Below are positions 20,552 to 34,879 of a DNA stretch of 64,000 bases, one piece after another. The first letter of the stretch is position 1. Every line of letters starts with the position of its first letter. The stretch covers positions 62,001 to 126,000 of the forward strand of contig FOAY01000004.1 of NCBI GenBank assembly GCA_900109485.1, in the 5' to 3' direction. This DNA is from Kosakonia sacchari. GTDB taxonomy: Bacteria > Pseudomonadota > Gammaproteobacteria > Enterobacterales > Enterobacteriaceae. The notes below the pieces were generated by a model. That model was not told where the DNA came from, ran no database searches, and saw only the letters and a list, made by a program, of their open reading frames with translations. A program made the position numbers and the translations under genes.

Positions 20552-20790
20552 TGCCGGATGGCGGCTACGCCTTATCCGGCCTACAGATTGGTATTTGTAG
20601 GCCCGGTAAGCAAAGCGCCACCGGGCAATAAACGCCCCGCCGAAGCAAAATGCCGGATGGCGGCTGCGCCTCATCCGGCCTACAGATTGGTATTTGTAGG
20701 CCCGGTAAGCAAAGCGCCACCGGGCAATAAACGCCCCGCCGAAGCAAAATGCCGGATGGCGGCTGCGCCTTATCCGGCCTACAGATTGGT
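20552..20790. repeat. BIME: 99-bp tandem repeat, about 2.4 copies, between glpD and glgP
   Basis: Units starting TGCCGGATGGCGGCT occur at 20552, 20651 and 20750, spaced exactly 99 bp. The first two full copies differ at only two positions seen by eye (ctacgccttat versus ctgcgcctcat). Each holds a REP pair, TTATCCGGCCTACA and TGTAGGCCCGGTAAGC. The third copy is partial and runs up to the glgP stop. Open frames through it on both strands are artefacts of the repeat. Confidence 0.9.
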
Positions 20791-20794
20791 GTGA

Positions 20795-24695
<3,901 letters not shown>

Positions 24696-24787
24696 TATCG
24701 CTCCTGTTCAAATCCATACGGCAAGGATGGCCGTCAGGGGGGGAAACAGCGCGCGGACCTCTTCCGCGCAAGGTTTCAATTCACTTT

Positions 24788-26071
24788 TCAGCCTTGCAGT
24801 TTGCGTAGCATCTCTCGCGTGACCAGCACGATGCCCTCTTCGGAGCGGTAAAATCGGCGCGCGTCTTCTTCTGCGTTTTCACCGATCACTGTGCCTTCCG
24901 GGATCACACAACCTCTGTCGATAATGCAGCGGCGCAAGCGGCAGGAGCGTCCTATCCATACCTCCGGCAACAATATCGACGAATCGATATTGCAGAAGGA
25001 GTTGACGCGTACGCGATAGAACAACACCGACTGCACAACGACCGAGCCTGAAATAACGCACCCGCCAGAAACCAGCGAATTCAGCGTCATGCCGTGGCTG
25101 CCCGAGCGATCCTGAACAAATTTCGCCGGCGGCAGAGATTGATTATAGGTACGGATAGGCCAGTTTTGATCGTACATATCCAGCTCTGGCATCACCGACG
25201 CTAAATCGAGGTTCGCTTTCCAGTAAGCTTCAAGCGTTCCCACATCGCGCCAATAAGGTTCTGAATTCGGATCCGATTGCACACAGGATTGTGGGAAAGG
25301 ATGTGCATAGGCCATGCCAGATTTGACGATTTGCGGAATGATGTCTTTGCCGAAGTCGTGGCTGGAGTTCTCGTTTTTATCATCCTCCTCCAGCAGGTCG
25401 TACAGATATTCGGCATCAAAAATATAGATCCCCATACTGGCCAGCGCTTTGCTGTCATCGCCAGGCATAGAGGGCGGATTCGCCGGTTTTTCGACGAAAT
25501 CGACCACCTTGTCCTGCTCATCGACCGCCATCACGCCAAAAGCGGTTGCTTCGTGAATGGGCACCGGCAGGCAGGCCACGGTGCAACGCGCCCCTTTTTC
25601 GACATGGTCGAGCAGCATGCGCGAGTAATCCTGCTTGTAAATGTGGTCACCCGCCAGAATGACGATATATTCCGCGCGGTAGCGGCGAATAATATCGAGG
25701 TTCTGCGTCACCGCATCTGCCGTGCCGCGATACCAGTTTTCGCCATGCACCCGCTGCTGGGCAGGCAATAAATCGACAAACTCGTTCATCTCATTATTGA
25801 AGAATGACCAGCCGCGCTGAATATGCTGAACCAGCGTGTGAGATTGGTATTGGGTAATCACCCCAATACGGCGGATACCGGAGTTGATACAGTTGGAGAG
25901 TGCAAAATCGATGATGCGGAATTTACCGCCGAAGTGAACCGCCGGCTTGGCGCGTTTTTTTGTTAAATCTTTCAGGCGCGTCCCGCGCCCGCCCGCCAGA
26001 ATCAGGGCGACGGATTTTAAGGGCAACTGGCGCGCTAACATTGTAGGGTCGTTCTTCTCTAATCTCACCAT
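24788..26071 (-). CDS. glgC: Glucose-1-phosphate adenylyltransferase GlgC
   Basis: A 427-residue ADP-glucose pyrophosphorylase, the committed and allosterically regulated step of glycogen synthesis. It has the N-terminal nucleotidyltransferase motif [20 protein letters not shown] (~26-45), WYRGTADAV, the glucose-1-phosphate segment [12 protein letters not shown], and a C-terminal left-handed beta-helix. I chose the ATG at 26071 ([10 protein letters not shown]) because it aligns with the E. coli start; the upstream open frame overlaps glgX. It ends a few residues shorter than E. coli GlgC. Confidence 0.96.
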   Translation of the reverse strand: MVRLEKNDPTMLARQLPLKSVALILAGGRGTRLKDLTKKRAKPAVHFGGKFRIIDFALSNCINSGIRRIGVITQYQSHTLVQHIQRGWSFFNNEMNEFVDLLPAQQRVHGENWYRGTADAVTQNLDIIRRYRAEYIVILAGDHIYKQDYSRMLLDHVEKGARCTVACLPVPIHEATAFGVMAVDEQDKVVDFVEKPANPPSMPGDDSKALASMGIYIFDAEYLYDLLEEDDKNENSSHDFGKDIIPQIVKSGMAYAHPFPQSCVQSDPNSEPYWRDVGTLEAYWKANLDLASVMPELDMYDQNWPIRTYNQSLPPAKFVQDRSGSHGMTLNSLVSGGCVISGSVVVQSVLFYRVRVNSFCNIDSSILLPEVWIGRSCRLRRCIIDRGCVIPEGTVIGENAEEDARRFYRSEEGIVLVTREMLRKLQG

Positions 26072-26085
26072 GACAGACTCCGTTT

Positions 26086-28062
26086 TTATGACCGCTGAAA
26101 TACGCAAACTCCATGCGCAGGCCCATGCCAGGCAGTTATCACTACCGGATTGTCCTCTCCGGCAAAGGGAGGAATGGCGTGCCAACCCCCTTGAGGCAAA
26201 ACCATTTCTGCAACATCGCTGGTTGCGTTAATGGCGATTAAAACCGTATCGGAGAGCAGAATTTGTAAGCGCAGAGCGCCGTGCTGCCACGCCTGCGCCG
26301 TCAACGGTTGTCCGGCGTGATCCAGCCAGGCTACGCTGCCATCCCCTTCTTCCCACCAGACGTCGCGCGTCAAAGCGGGGATCCGTTGACGTAGCTGGAT
26401 AAGCGCAGCAGTGAATTGCATGAGCCCGCTATCCACGTGCTGCCAGCTCAGCCATGTCAGCGCGTTATCCTGACAGTACGCATTATTATTACCGTGCTGG
26501 CTGTGTCCCAGTTCATCTCCGGCCAGCAGCATCGGCGTTCCCTGAGAAAGCAGCAGCGTGGTCAGCAGGGCATGCACGCTGGCGCGCCGCCGTTCGACCA
26601 CATCAAAACTGCCGCCCAATCCCTCGTGTCCATGATTATTGCTGTGGTTGTTGTCGGTGCCGTCGCGATTGTCCTCGCCGTTCGCCTCGTTATGCTTGTG
26701 GCTGAAGCAGACGCAATCACGCAAAGTAAAACCATCGTGCGCGGTGATCAGATTGACTGAAGCCGACGGCGAACGGCCCGCACGTTTAAACAGATCGCTG
26801 GAGGCAGCAAACCGCCCGGCCAGCTCGCCCAGCGACAACGACTGTTCCAGCCAAAAACGGCGCGTCGCGTCACGGAAATGATCGTTCCATTCGGCAAACG
26901 GTGCGGGGAAATTCCCCACCTGGTAGCCGCCAGGGCCGATATCCCACGGCTCGGCGATCAGTTTCAGATCGCAAAGCAGCGGATCGTTTTTGATCGCGGT
27001 AAACAGCGGCGCCTGCGGATCGAAACCCGGTGTGCGTCCCATTATTGTCGCCAGATCGAAGCGGAAACCGTCAACGTGGAAGGTCTCCGCCCAGTAGCGC
27101 AGGCAGGCATGCGCATAGTCCACGCCTGCGGGGTGGCTCAGATTCAGCGTGTTGCCGCAGCCGGTCCAGTTGTGGTAATCGCCATCGTCTCTGATCCAAT
27201 AATAGGTACTGTTATCAATGCCACGCAGGGAGAAAGTCGGCCCGTCGAGATCGGTTTCGGCGCTGTGATTAAGCACAATATCGAGGATCACTTCGATCCC
27301 CGCCAGATGCAGCGACCTCACCGCTTCGCGAAACTCATTGATGGCCTGTTGCGGATCGCTGGCATAGTGCGGATGGAGCGCAAACAGCGCCAGCGGGTTG
27401 TAGCCCCAGTAATTAGAAAGCCCCAGCCGTTGCAGGCGCGGCTCACTGGCAAAATGGGCGACGGGCATCAGCTCCAGCGCGGTGATGCCAAGCTGCTTAA
27501 ACCAGGCAATCATCAACGGATGCCCCAGCGCCTTATAGGTGCCACGGATATTTTCCGGTAACTGAGGATGAAGCCAGGTGAGCCCTTTGACGTGCGCTTC
27601 GTAAATGACGGTGTTGCCCCACGGCGTGCGCGGCGGTGCATCGCCTTGCCAGTCGAACGCGTCTTGCACCACCACGCTGCGCAAGCCAAGCGAGGCATTA
27701 TCGTGAGGATCCGGCGAATCATGGCCGCCGTGGAACAGCGGGCTGTCAACGGCCTCGCCGTCGACGCGCTTCGCGCAGGGGTCGAGCAAAAGTTTTGCCG
27801 GATTAAAACGGTGGCCTCGCGCCGGTTCCCAGGGGCCATGCACACGGTAGCCATAATGCAGGCCGGGTTTTGCGCCGCTGAGAAAACCGTGCCAGATATC
27901 CCCGGTGCGGCCAGGCAGATCGACGCGCTGTTCGTTACCTTCGTCATCGAACAGGCACAGCTCGACGCGCTCCGCATGGGCGGAAAACAGCGTAAAATTA
28001 ACGCCGTCCGCCTGCACTTCTGCGCCGGGCGGCAACGATTGCCCCACCGTCAGCTTCGTCAT
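26086..28062 (-). CDS. glgX: Glycogen debranching enzyme GlgX
   Basis: A 658-residue GH13 isoamylase-type enzyme that hydrolyses alpha-1,6 branches of limit dextrins trimmed by GlgP. An N-terminal CBM48-like domain precedes the catalytic barrel. The catalytic regions are visible: [21 protein letters not shown] (nucleophile), [14 protein letters not shown] (acid/base) and [12 protein letters not shown]. Its start overlaps the glgB stop by four bases (ATGA), so translation is probably coupled, and glgC begins 14 bp after it ends. Confidence 0.96.
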   Translation of the reverse strand: MTKLTVGQSLPPGAEVQADGVNFTLFSAHAERVELCLFDDEGNEQRVDLPGRTGDIWHGFLSGAKPGLHYGYRVHGPWEPARGHRFNPAKLLLDPCAKRVDGEAVDSPLFHGGHDSPDPHDNASLGLRSVVVQDAFDWQGDAPPRTPWGNTVIYEAHVKGLTWLHPQLPENIRGTYKALGHPLMIAWFKQLGITALELMPVAHFASEPRLQRLGLSNYWGYNPLALFALHPHYASDPQQAINEFREAVRSLHLAGIEVILDIVLNHSAETDLDGPTFSLRGIDNSTYYWIRDDGDYHNWTGCGNTLNLSHPAGVDYAHACLRYWAETFHVDGFRFDLATIMGRTPGFDPQAPLFTAIKNDPLLCDLKLIAEPWDIGPGGYQVGNFPAPFAEWNDHFRDATRRFWLEQSLSLGELAGRFAASSDLFKRAGRSPSASVNLITAHDGFTLRDCVCFSHKHNEANGEDNRDGTDNNHSNNHGHEGLGGSFDVVERRRASVHALLTTLLLSQGTPMLLAGDELGHSQHGNNNAYCQDNALTWLSWQHVDSGLMQFTAALIQLRQRIPALTRDVWWEEGDGSVAWLDHAGQPLTAQAWQHGALRLQILLSDTVLIAINATSDVAEMVLPQGGWHAIPPFAGEDNPVVITAWHGPAHGVCVFQRS

Positions 28063-30245
28063 TCCCCCTCCCGCACCAGCCAGATGGTCGCCAGCGGCGG
28101 TAACGTCAGCAGCAGCGAGTGTTCACGCCCCCGGTTAGCAATCGCATCGCTGTGTACCACGCCGCCATTACCGGTATTGCTGCCGTGGTAGTGCATCGAA
28201 TCGGTGTTTAACTCCTCGCGCCAGCTGCCGGGCTGATTGATACCAAAGCGATAATCGTAGCGCGGCACCGGCGTAAAGTTACTGGCAACAATGATTTCGT
28301 TACCCTGCTTGTCGCGGCGGACAAACACAAACACCGACGCTTCATGATCATCCACCACCAGCCACTCAAAACCGTACGGGTCAAAATCCAGCTCATGCAG
28401 GGCTTTGTGGTGACGGTAGAAATGGTTCATGTCGCGCACCAGCCGCTGTACACCGTGGTGCCAGTTGTCGCCGCCCTCAAGAAGATGCCAGTCCAGGCTG
28501 CCGTCATGGTTCCACTCGCGTCCCTGGGCAAATTCGTTGCCCATAAACAGTAATTTTTTGCCGGGGAAGGCCCACATCCACGCATAGTAAGCACGCAGAT
28601 TGGCAAATTTTTGCCAGGCATCGCCGGGCATTCTGTCGAGGATCGATTTCTTGCCGTGAACCACTTCGTCATGGGACAGCGGCAGGATAAAGTTTTCGCT
28701 GTAGTTGTAGAGGATGCCGAAGGTGAACTTATCGTGGTGATACTTGCGATACACCGGATCGAGCTTCATGTAGTCCAGCGTGTCGTGCATCCAGCCCAGA
28801 TTCCACTTGTACCAGAAACCCAGCCCGCCCTGCGAAGGCGGCCGCGAAACGCCGGCAAAATCGGTGGACTCTTCCGCCATACTGACGACGCCCGGCGCCT
28901 GCTCGCCGAGAATGCGGTTGGTGTTGCGCAGAAATTCAATCGCTTCCAGGTTCTCGCGCCCGCCAAATTCATTGGGGATCCACTCGCCCTCTTTGCGACT
29001 GTAGTCGCGGTAGATCATCGAGGCCACCGCATCGACGCGCAGCGCATCAATGCCGAAGCGTTCGATCCAGTAGAGCGCGTTGCCTACCAGATAATTACTC
29101 ACTTCGCGGCGCCCGTAGTTATAAATCAGCGTGTTCCAGTCCTGGTGATAACCTTCGCGCGGATCGCTATGCTCATACAACTTCGTTCCGTCAAACTCCG
29201 CCAGACCAAAATCGTCCGACGGAAAATGACCCGGCACCCAGTCGAGGATCACCCCCAGCCCGGCAGCATGTGCGGTATGAATAAAGTGCAGAAAATCATC
29301 ACGGGTGCCAAAGCGGCGGGTCGGCGCATACAGCCCGGTTGGCTGATAGCCCCAACTGCCATCAAAGGGGTGCTCATTCACCGGCAGCAGTTCAAGGTGG
29401 GTAAATCCCATCCATTTGGCATACGGCACCAGCTGATCGGCCAGTTCACGGTAGCTGAGCCAGAAGTTGTTGTCGGTATGGCGACGCCAGGAACCCAGAT
29501 GCACCTCATAAATACTGATTGGCGCATCAAACTGGTTTGCCTGTTTGCGCTCATCGCTCTGGGTTTTCTTGCCCGGCAGACCGCAGATCAGCGAGGCGGT
29601 ATCCGGGCGCATCTGGGCTTCAAAGGCGTAAGGATCGGCCTTAATCTTCAACCTGCCGTTTGCATCACGAATCTCGAATTTGTAGAGCTGGCCGTTGAGC
29701 GCGCCAGGAATGAACAGCTCCCAGATCCCGCTTTCACGACGCAGGCGCATTGGATGACGGCGACCGTCCCAATAGTTGAACTGCCCAACCACCGAAACCC
29801 GCTGTGCATTCGGCGCCCAGACGGCGAATCGCGTTCCGACCACGCCATCCATCGTATCAGCATGCGCACCCAGCGTTTCATAGGGGCGCATATGTGTTCC
29901 TTCACTGAGCAGCCAGCTATCCAGCTCCTGCAATAGCGGGCCGAAACGATAGGGATCATCAATCAGATTCTGCTGACCATGCCAGATCACAGCAAATTGA
30001 TAACGGAAAGGATTTTTGCGGCGCTCCATTACGCCGCTGAAGAAGCCCCGTGAATCCAGGCACTCCAGTTGTCCCACTTTGCGCCCGGTTTTCGGCTCAA
30101 TGACCCACACTTCAGTGGCGTCAGGCAACAGAGCGCGAACTTCAATACCGGCATCGGTACAATGCATGCCAAGAACGGAAAAAGGGTCGGCAAAATGGCC
30201 GGAAATTAGTGCGTTAATCACGTCTCTGTCGATATGAACAGACAT
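28059..30245 (-). CDS. glgB: 1,4-alpha-glucan branching enzyme GlgB
   Basis: A 728-residue GH13 branching enzyme that introduces alpha-1,6 branches into glycogen. Two N-terminal CBM48-type domains (~1-225) precede the barrel. The active site shows [33 protein letters not shown] (nucleophile Asp ~405), MAEESTDF (Glu ~458) and [12 protein letters not shown]. The ATG at 30245 matches the E. coli length; a start nine bases upstream is in frame. It is first in glgBXCAP, and the 257-bp gap before asd carries the operon promoter and the asd terminator. Confidence 0.96.
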   Translation of the reverse strand: MSVHIDRDVINALISGHFADPFSVLGMHCTDAGIEVRALLPDATEVWVIEPKTGRKVGQLECLDSRGFFSGVMERRKNPFRYQFAVIWHGQQNLIDDPYRFGPLLQELDSWLLSEGTHMRPYETLGAHADTMDGVVGTRFAVWAPNAQRVSVVGQFNYWDGRRHPMRLRRESGIWELFIPGALNGQLYKFEIRDANGRLKIKADPYAFEAQMRPDTASLICGLPGKKTQSDERKQANQFDAPISIYEVHLGSWRRHTDNNFWLSYRELADQLVPYAKWMGFTHLELLPVNEHPFDGSWGYQPTGLYAPTRRFGTRDDFLHFIHTAHAAGLGVILDWVPGHFPSDDFGLAEFDGTKLYEHSDPREGYHQDWNTLIYNYGRREVSNYLVGNALYWIERFGIDALRVDAVASMIYRDYSRKEGEWIPNEFGGRENLEAIEFLRNTNRILGEQAPGVVSMAEESTDFAGVSRPPSQGGLGFWYKWNLGWMHDTLDYMKLDPVYRKYHHDKFTFGILYNYSENFILPLSHDEVVHGKKSILDRMPGDAWQKFANLRAYYAWMWAFPGKKLLFMGNEFAQGREWNHDGSLDWHLLEGGDNWHHGVQRLVRDMNHFYRHHKALHELDFDPYGFEWLVVDDHEASVFVFVRRDKQGNEIIVASNFTPVPRYDYRFGINQPGSWREELNTDSMHYHGSNTGNGGVVHSDAIANRGREHSLLLTLPPLATIWLVREGE

Positions 30246-30463
30246 GGCTTTCATCCTGTTATCGTGGTATCGCGCTTTCCACCGTCGTTTCAGGCGGTTG
30301 CGATACTTTTTGAACCTGAACGGAGCAGCACAAATGTGCGCATCCTCTATGCTCCGTCCCGCTTTCAGGTAAGGTGTTCAGACACCTTACTTAAAGCATA
30401 GCCAACACTTTTCAACTCCTGAGAAAATAAACACATCGACCACATTTTCCGGTAAAAACTCAT

Positions 30464-30493
30464 AAAAAAAGGTGCCGAAGCACCCTTTTTTTT
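30464..30493. terminator. UUCG-loop terminator downstream of asd
   Basis: On the minus strand AAGGGTGC-TTCG-GCACCTTTTTTT follows the asd stop by 10 bases. The stem is capped by a stable UUCG tetraloop and flanked by T runs on both strands. It separates asd from the glg operon. Confidence 0.9.
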
Positions 30494-30502
30494 ATTTTTC
30501 GC

Positions 30503-31609
30503 TTACGCCAGTTGGCGCAACATTCGACGCAATGGTTCCGCCGCGCCCCACAATAGCTGGTCGCCAACGGTAAAGGCGGAGAGGAACTCCGGCCCCATGT
30601 TCAGTTTGCGCAGACGGCCAACCGGTGTGGTCAGCGTGCCGGTGACCGCCGCAGGCGTCAGTTCGCGCATGCTGATTTCGCGATCGTTCGGCACCACTTT
30701 TGCCCATGGGTTGTGCGCAGCCAGCAGCTCTTCCACGGTCGGAATCGACACGTCTTTTTTCAGTTTGATGGTAAACGCCTGGCTATGGCAGCGCAGCGCG
30801 CCGACACGTACACACAGACCGTCAACCGGAATGGTGGACGCCGTGTTGAGAATTTTGTTGGTTTCGGCCTGGCCTTTCCACTCTTCGCGGCTCTGGCCGT
30901 TGTCGAGCTGTTTGTCGATCCATGGGATCAGGCTGCCCGCCAGCGGTACACCGAAGTTATCAACCGCCAGTTCGCCGCTGCGGGCCAATGCTGTGACTTT
31001 GCGCTCGATGTCGAGGATAGCCGAAGCCGGATCCGCCAGTTCTGCCGCTACATGGCTGTGCAACTGGCCCATTTGCGTCAGCAGTTCGCGCATATGACGC
31101 GCGCCGCCGCCGGAAGCCGCCTGGTAAGTCGCCACAGAGACCCATTCCACCAGATCGTTGGCGAACAGACCGCCCAGCGACATCAGCATCAGGCTGACGG
31201 TACAGTTGCCGCCAACAAAGGTTTTGATGCCGTTGTTCAGGCCGTCATTGATAACCGCCTGGTTAACCGGGTCGAGGATAATAATGGCGTCATCTTTCAT
31301 GCGTAAAGAAGATGCTGCGTCGATCCAGTAACCCTGCCAGCCGCTTTCACGGAGCTTTGGATAGATTTCGTTGGTATAATCGCCGCCCTGGCAGGTGACA
31401 ATGATGTCGAGTGCCTTCAGCGCTTCCAGGTTGAACGCGTCCTGAAGCGTACCTGCTGCATGGCCACCAAACGCTGGTGCAGCCTGCCCAAACTGGGAAG
31501 TGGAAAAGAAGACAGGGCGAATGGCGTCGAAATCGCGCTCCTCAACCATGCGTTGCATGAGTACAGAGCCGACCATTCCACGCCAGCCGATAAAACCAAC
31601 ATTTTTCAT
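30503..31609 (-). CDS. asd: Aspartate-semialdehyde dehydrogenase Asd
   Basis: A 368-residue NADP-dependent enzyme that reduces aspartyl phosphate to aspartate semialdehyde, the branch point to lysine, diaminopimelate, methionine and threonine. The nucleotide motif [10 protein letters not shown] is at residues 8-17, the active-site cysteine is Cys136 in [12 protein letters not shown], and the acid/base His lies in [11 protein letters not shown] chose the ATG at 31609 ([11 protein letters not shown]) over the longer open frame, which lacks homology. It is a single gene with its own terminator. Confidence 0.97.
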   Translation of the reverse strand: MKNVGFIGWRGMVGSVLMQRMVEERDFDAIRPVFFSTSQFGQAAPAFGGHAAGTLQDAFNLEALKALDIIVTCQGGDYTNEIYPKLRESGWQGYWIDAASSLRMKDDAIIILDPVNQAVINDGLNNGIKTFVGGNCTVSLMLMSLGGLFANDLVEWVSVATYQAASGGGARHMRELLTQMGQLHSHVAAELADPASAILDIERKVTALARSGELAVDNFGVPLAGSLIPWIDKQLDNGQSREEWKGQAETNKILNTASTIPVDGLCVRVGALRCHSQAFTIKLKKDVSIPTVEELLAAHNPWAKVVPNDREISMRELTPAAVTGTLTTPVGRLRKLNMGPEFLSAFTVGDQLLWGAAEPLRRMLRQLA

Positions 31610-31784
31610 AGCGAAAGTTCCTGCAGAGGTATGTGCTGAAGATGTGTACCAGTATCCCACTGGGCCAGTGCTCACATTACAAAATGCAGCCAAAGTCGCA
31701 AGTGAAATTAATCAATGATAGCGAATGCATCAGAAATGCGGCTAATTACTGCAAGTTGGCCGCCAGCGTCAGGGATAATAATAA

Positions 31785-32378
31785 ATGAGTGAAATCATCT
31801 CCGCAGCGGTGTTGTTGATCCTGATAATGGATCCGTTAGGCAACCTGCCCATTTTTATGTCGGTGTTAAAACATACCGAGCCGAAACGCCGCCGGGCGAT
31901 CATGATCCGCGAGCTGCTGATCGCCCTGCTGGTAATGTTTATCTTCCTGTTTGCCGGGGAGAAAATCCTCGCGCTGCTCAATTTGCGCGCGGAAACGGTG
32001 TCGATTTCCGGCGGCATCATTCTGTTCCTGATCGCCATTAAGATGATTTTCCCCAGCGAAACCGGCAGCAGTTCCGGCCTGCCAGCCGGTGAAGAACCGT
32101 TTATCGTGCCGCTGGCGATTCCGCTGGTCGCTGGCCCTACGCTGCTGGCGACGCTGATGCTGCTTTCCCATCAGTATCCAAACCAGATGAGCCATCTGGT
32201 GATTGCGCTGTTAATCGCCTGGGGCGGAACGGTCGCCATTTTGCTGCAATCGACGCTGTTTTTACGCCTGCTCGGCGAGAAAGGGGTGAACGCGCTGGAA
32301 CGCCTGATGGGGCTGGTTCTGGTGATGCTCGCCACCCAGATGTTCCTCGACGGCATTCGGGTGTGGATGAAGGGCTGA
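31785..32378 (+). CDS. yhgN: MarC-family inner membrane protein YhgN
   Basis: A 197-residue MarC/NAAT-family membrane protein with about six helices. Recognisable segments are LLILIMDPLGNLPIFMSVL at the N-terminus and PLAIPLVAGPTLLATLM in the middle. The molecular function of the family is unsettled; the former antibiotic-resistance role of MarC was not upheld. Location next to asd matches E. coli. The Fic-type pair is inserted between it and gntU. Confidence 0.93.
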   Translation: MSEIISAAVLLILIMDPLGNLPIFMSVLKHTEPKRRRAIMIRELLIALLVMFIFLFAGEKILALLNLRAETVSISGGIILFLIAIKMIFPSETGSSSGLPAGEEPFIVPLAIPLVAGPTLLATLMLLSHQYPNQMSHLVIALLIAWGGTVAILLQSTLFLRLLGEKGVNALERLMGLVLVMLATQMFLDGIRVWMKG

Positions 32379-32409
32379 CACAGTATTTATGCCAGGTGCC
32401 TCTGGAGAC

Positions 32410-32423
32410 ATAGGTACACCTAT
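32410..32423. promoter_or_regulatory. Candidate autoregulatory operator of the Fic pair
   Basis: ATAGGT-AC-ACCTAT is an inverted repeat with a two-base centre, placed about 35-45 bp upstream of the first gene. TATGCTAAAAT overlapping its right side could be a -10 element. Toxin-antitoxin operons often repress themselves through such sites. This is inference from layout. Confidence 0.4.
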
Positions 32424-32456
32424 ATGCTAAAATTTGACCACTAATGGAGGTTAAAT

Positions 32457-32723
32457 GTGATGATTAAAAATACGTCCCCAAGCGTGGCCAGTAAGATTCG
32501 CCACCTTGCCGCATCTCATAACATCTCTGATATTCGTGACGATACTAGCCGTATGGCTATGGTTATTACGCAGTTGGCGGGTGATACCATCGTTCTGGAT
32601 AACATAGAGCAATTGCTGGTAAACCTTAAGAGAAAAGGTGTTCTGACTAAAGCTGAAACCCTTTCATTACAGGCCGATTATCTGCAAGAGAAACGAAAAG
32701 CGAACGGGAAGTTTCGTGCATGA
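32457..32723 (+). CDS. Small antitoxin-like partner of the Fic protein
   Basis: An 88-residue protein, or 87 from the ATG at 32460. GGAGG at 32446-32450 suits either the GTG at 32457 or the ATG. It ends in ATGA overlap with the fic start, the usual layout for Fic antitoxins. The sequence is mixed alpha-helical with a basic C-terminus (QEKRKANGKFRA). I do not see the class I Fic inhibitor motif [ST]xxxE[GN] in it, so the antitoxin role rests on size, order and overlap. It is absent from this place in E. coli and looks acquired. Confidence 0.6.
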   Translation: MMIKNTSPSVASKIRHLAASHNISDIRDDTSRMAMVITQLAGDTIVLDNIEQLLVNLKRKGVLTKAETLSLQADYLQEKRKANGKFRA

Positions 32724-33475
32724 TTTTCGATCCGTTTGGCGACTTCGAAACAGCAGGATACCTGAAAAATTCATTAGGTTTAAAAGATCCTGAAGAAGTT
32801 AAACGATCTGAGCACCTTACGTTTGAACTGAGTATCAATGAAGCCCTCGACTTCCTTGCGAAGGTTGATCCCATTGATTACAAAGCGATACTTCATGTTC
32901 ATAAGATCCTTTTCTGTGAGTTCTATCCTTGGGCCGGTCAGGATCGCTGCGAGCTCGTTCCAGGCCTCGCGGTTTTTAAAGGTTCGCCCGACAATCCTCG
33001 CCACACGGCATTTGAACATCCGAAAGGGATCAAACACGCCATTGATTATGCTTTGCAATTGGCTGCCAGACATGAGCGGTTTAAAAATAAACCGGGCGAA
33101 GTGATGGGACTTTTAGCGTTCGCACATCCTTTTCTTGATGGCAATGGTCGCACTATCTTATTGCTTTTTATGGAACTGTCATACCGTGCAGGTTTTACAA
33201 TCGATTGGGCCAGAACAAATAAAGACGATTATTTGCAAGCGCTGAGCGCAGAGATTGAAAATCCGTCTCAAGGTCATCTTAACCGCTATCTGGCTCCCTT
33301 CATCGTGGACATTACGAGTCGAGACCAATGGGCGGAAATGATTGGCGGAATTAAAGGACTGGACGGTTTAGATAAAGAAAAGATCTCTTATGGCAGCCTG
33401 GATGACCCTGAAATTAAAAAAATATATACCACAAACCGCTATTACATCCCGGATGGTGATCTATCCAGCAACTAA
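32720..33475 (+). CDS. Fic/Doc-family protein (putative AMP transferase toxin)
   Basis: A 251-residue Fic-fold protein. The conserved YPWAGQDR precedes the catalytic loop HPFLDGNGRTIL at residues 136-147, with catalytic His136, Asp140, Asn142 and Arg144. Fic enzymes transfer AMP or other phosphate-containing groups to protein hydroxyls. The usual second arginine (GNGRxxR) is Leu147 here, which may alter nucleotide binding. An SxxxEN sequence at residues 176-181 resembles the inhibitory motif but sits in an unusual place. It forms a two-gene unit with the preceding small gene, inserted between yhgN and gntU. Confidence 0.88.
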   Translation: MIFDPFGDFETAGYLKNSLGLKDPEEVKRSEHLTFELSINEALDFLAKVDPIDYKAILHVHKILFCEFYPWAGQDRCELVPGLAVFKGSPDNPRHTAFEHPKGIKHAIDYALQLAARHERFKNKPGEVMGLLAFAHPFLDGNGRTILLLFMELSYRAGFTIDWARTNKDDYLQALSAEIENPSQGHLNRYLAPFIVDITSRDQWAEMIGGIKGLDGLDKEKISYGSLDDPEIKKIYTTNRYYIPDGDLSSN

Positions 33476-33490
33476 GCGAGTCTCTAAATA

Positions 33491-33527
33491 ACAAAAAGGC
33501 AGCGACCAAACGGCGCTGCCTTTTTCT
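33491..33527. terminator. Bidirectional terminator between fic and gntU
   Basis: AAAAAGGCAGCG and CGCTGCCTTTTT form an inverted repeat around ACCAAACGG. T runs occur on both strands, so it can end both fic and the convergent gntU. Confidence 0.85.
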
Positions 33528-33538
33528 TTACGAAGAAC

Positions 33539-34879
33539 TTAACTCAACAACGTGAAAGCAATCATCCCGATAATTGCACCGGTGGTGCCGAGGATGGTTT
33601 CCATCATTGTCCAGGTCTTCAGCGTTTGCGCTTCGGTTGCGCCGGTAAAACGGCCATACAGCCAGAAACCGGCGTCATTCACGTGGCTCACCACAATTGA
33701 ACCGCCCGCGATACAGATGGAGAGTGCCGCCATCTGCGCGCCGTTGAAGTGCAGTTGTTCGATAACCGGCATCACCAGGCCAACCGCGGTCAGACAGGCA
33801 ACGGTGGCAGAACCCTGAATGATGCGCACCGCCGCCGCCAGCACGAAGCAGGTAATGGCGACAGGCAGGCCCATACCGGTCAGCGCTTCACCCAAAGCCG
33901 GGCCCACGCCTGAATCAACCAGCACTTGTTTGAACACACCGCCCGCACCGATCACCAGCAGAATAATGCCCGCCGGTTGCAGCGCGTGGCCGCAGATTTC
34001 CATCACGCGATCTTTCGGCATACCCTGGCGCATCGCCAGGCCGTAAATCGCCACCAGGCACGCCACGAGGATCGCAGTGAACGGATGACCGATAAACTCC
34101 AGCCAGTCGTACAGGCTGCTGCCTTCAGTAACGAAACGCGCAGCAATGGTCTTCATCCCGACCAGCACCAGCGGCAGCAGGATCAGCGACAAGCTGAACG
34201 TGAAGGACGGCATTTTGCCTTCACCAAGATGCGGCTCGCTCACGTCATCAGGAATATGCAGTTCGACATAACGGCTGATAAAGTTGCCCCACAGCGGACC
34301 AGCAATCAGCATGCCCGGAATAGCGGCGCACAGGCCAATCAGGATCATCCAGCCGAAATCAGCGTGCATCTGCGAAGCCAGCAGCATCGGCGCTGGCCCC
34401 GGCAGCAGAAACGCCGCCGCTGCCGCAACACCGGCAAACAGCGGAATCACCAGTTTCACCAGGTTGGTGCCCGTATGGCGCGCCATTGAGAAAGCAACGC
34501 TGATCAGCAGCACAATCGCCACTTCAAAGAACAGCGGTAATGCGCAAATCAGCCCGGCCAGACCAATGGCATAATGCGCGCGGCTGTGGCCGAAAGATCT
34601 CAGCATTTTGACGGCGATTTGGTCCACCGCCCCGGTTTCATGCAGGATTTTGCCGAACATTGCGCCAAGCGCGACCACAATCGCCAGAAAGCCGAGCGTT
34701 CCACCCATCCCTTTTTCCATAGTCTGCGCGATTTTAATCAGCGGCATACCGGAAAAGAGCCCTGCACCAATAGAAACCACCATCAAAGCGACGAAAGCGT
34801 GCATACGCGCTTTCATCACTAAAAACAGCAGCAACAACACGGAGCCGACTGCTGTTAAAACCAGTGTTAATGTACTCAC
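33539..34879 (-). CDS. gntU: Low-affinity gluconate transporter GntU
   Basis: A 446-residue Gnt-family permease with about 12-14 membrane segments. Shared family landmarks with GntT include LPLFFEVAIVLL and IAGGSIVVSHVNDAGFW near the C-terminus. It imports gluconate alongside GntT. Its start overlaps the gntK stop by four bases, so the two are translationally coupled in gntKU, which should be under GntR control through the operators upstream of gntK. Confidence 0.95.
   Translation of the reverse strand: MSTLTLVLTAVGSVLLLLFLVMKARMHAFVALMVVSIGAGLFSGMPLIKIAQTMEKGMGGTLGFLAIVVALGAMFGKILHETGAVDQIAVKMLRSFGHSRAHYAIGLAGLICALPLFFEVAIVLLISVAFSMARHTGTNLVKLVIPLFAGVAAAAAFLLPGPAPMLLASQMHADFGWMILIGLCAAIPGMLIAGPLWGNFISRYVELHIPDDVSEPHLGEGKMPSFTFSLSLILLPLVLVGMKTIAARFVTEGSSLYDWLEFIGHPFTAILVACLVAIYGLAMRQGMPKDRVMEICGHALQPAGIILLVIGAGGVFKQVLVDSGVGPALGEALTGMGLPVAITCFVLAAAVRIIQGSATVACLTAVGLVMPVIEQLHFNGAQMAALSICIAGGSIVVSHVNDAGFWLYGRFTGATEAQTLKTWTMMETILGTTGAIIGMIAFTLLS

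Noticed and set aside
20552-20790. Regularly spaced repeats considered as a CRISPR array
   Set aside because: The repeats are palindromic REP pairs, the 'spacers' are identical, and no cas genes are present.
28611-29936. 441-codon open frame opposite glgB
   Set aside because: Shadow frame antisense to the conserved glgB; no domain recognisable.
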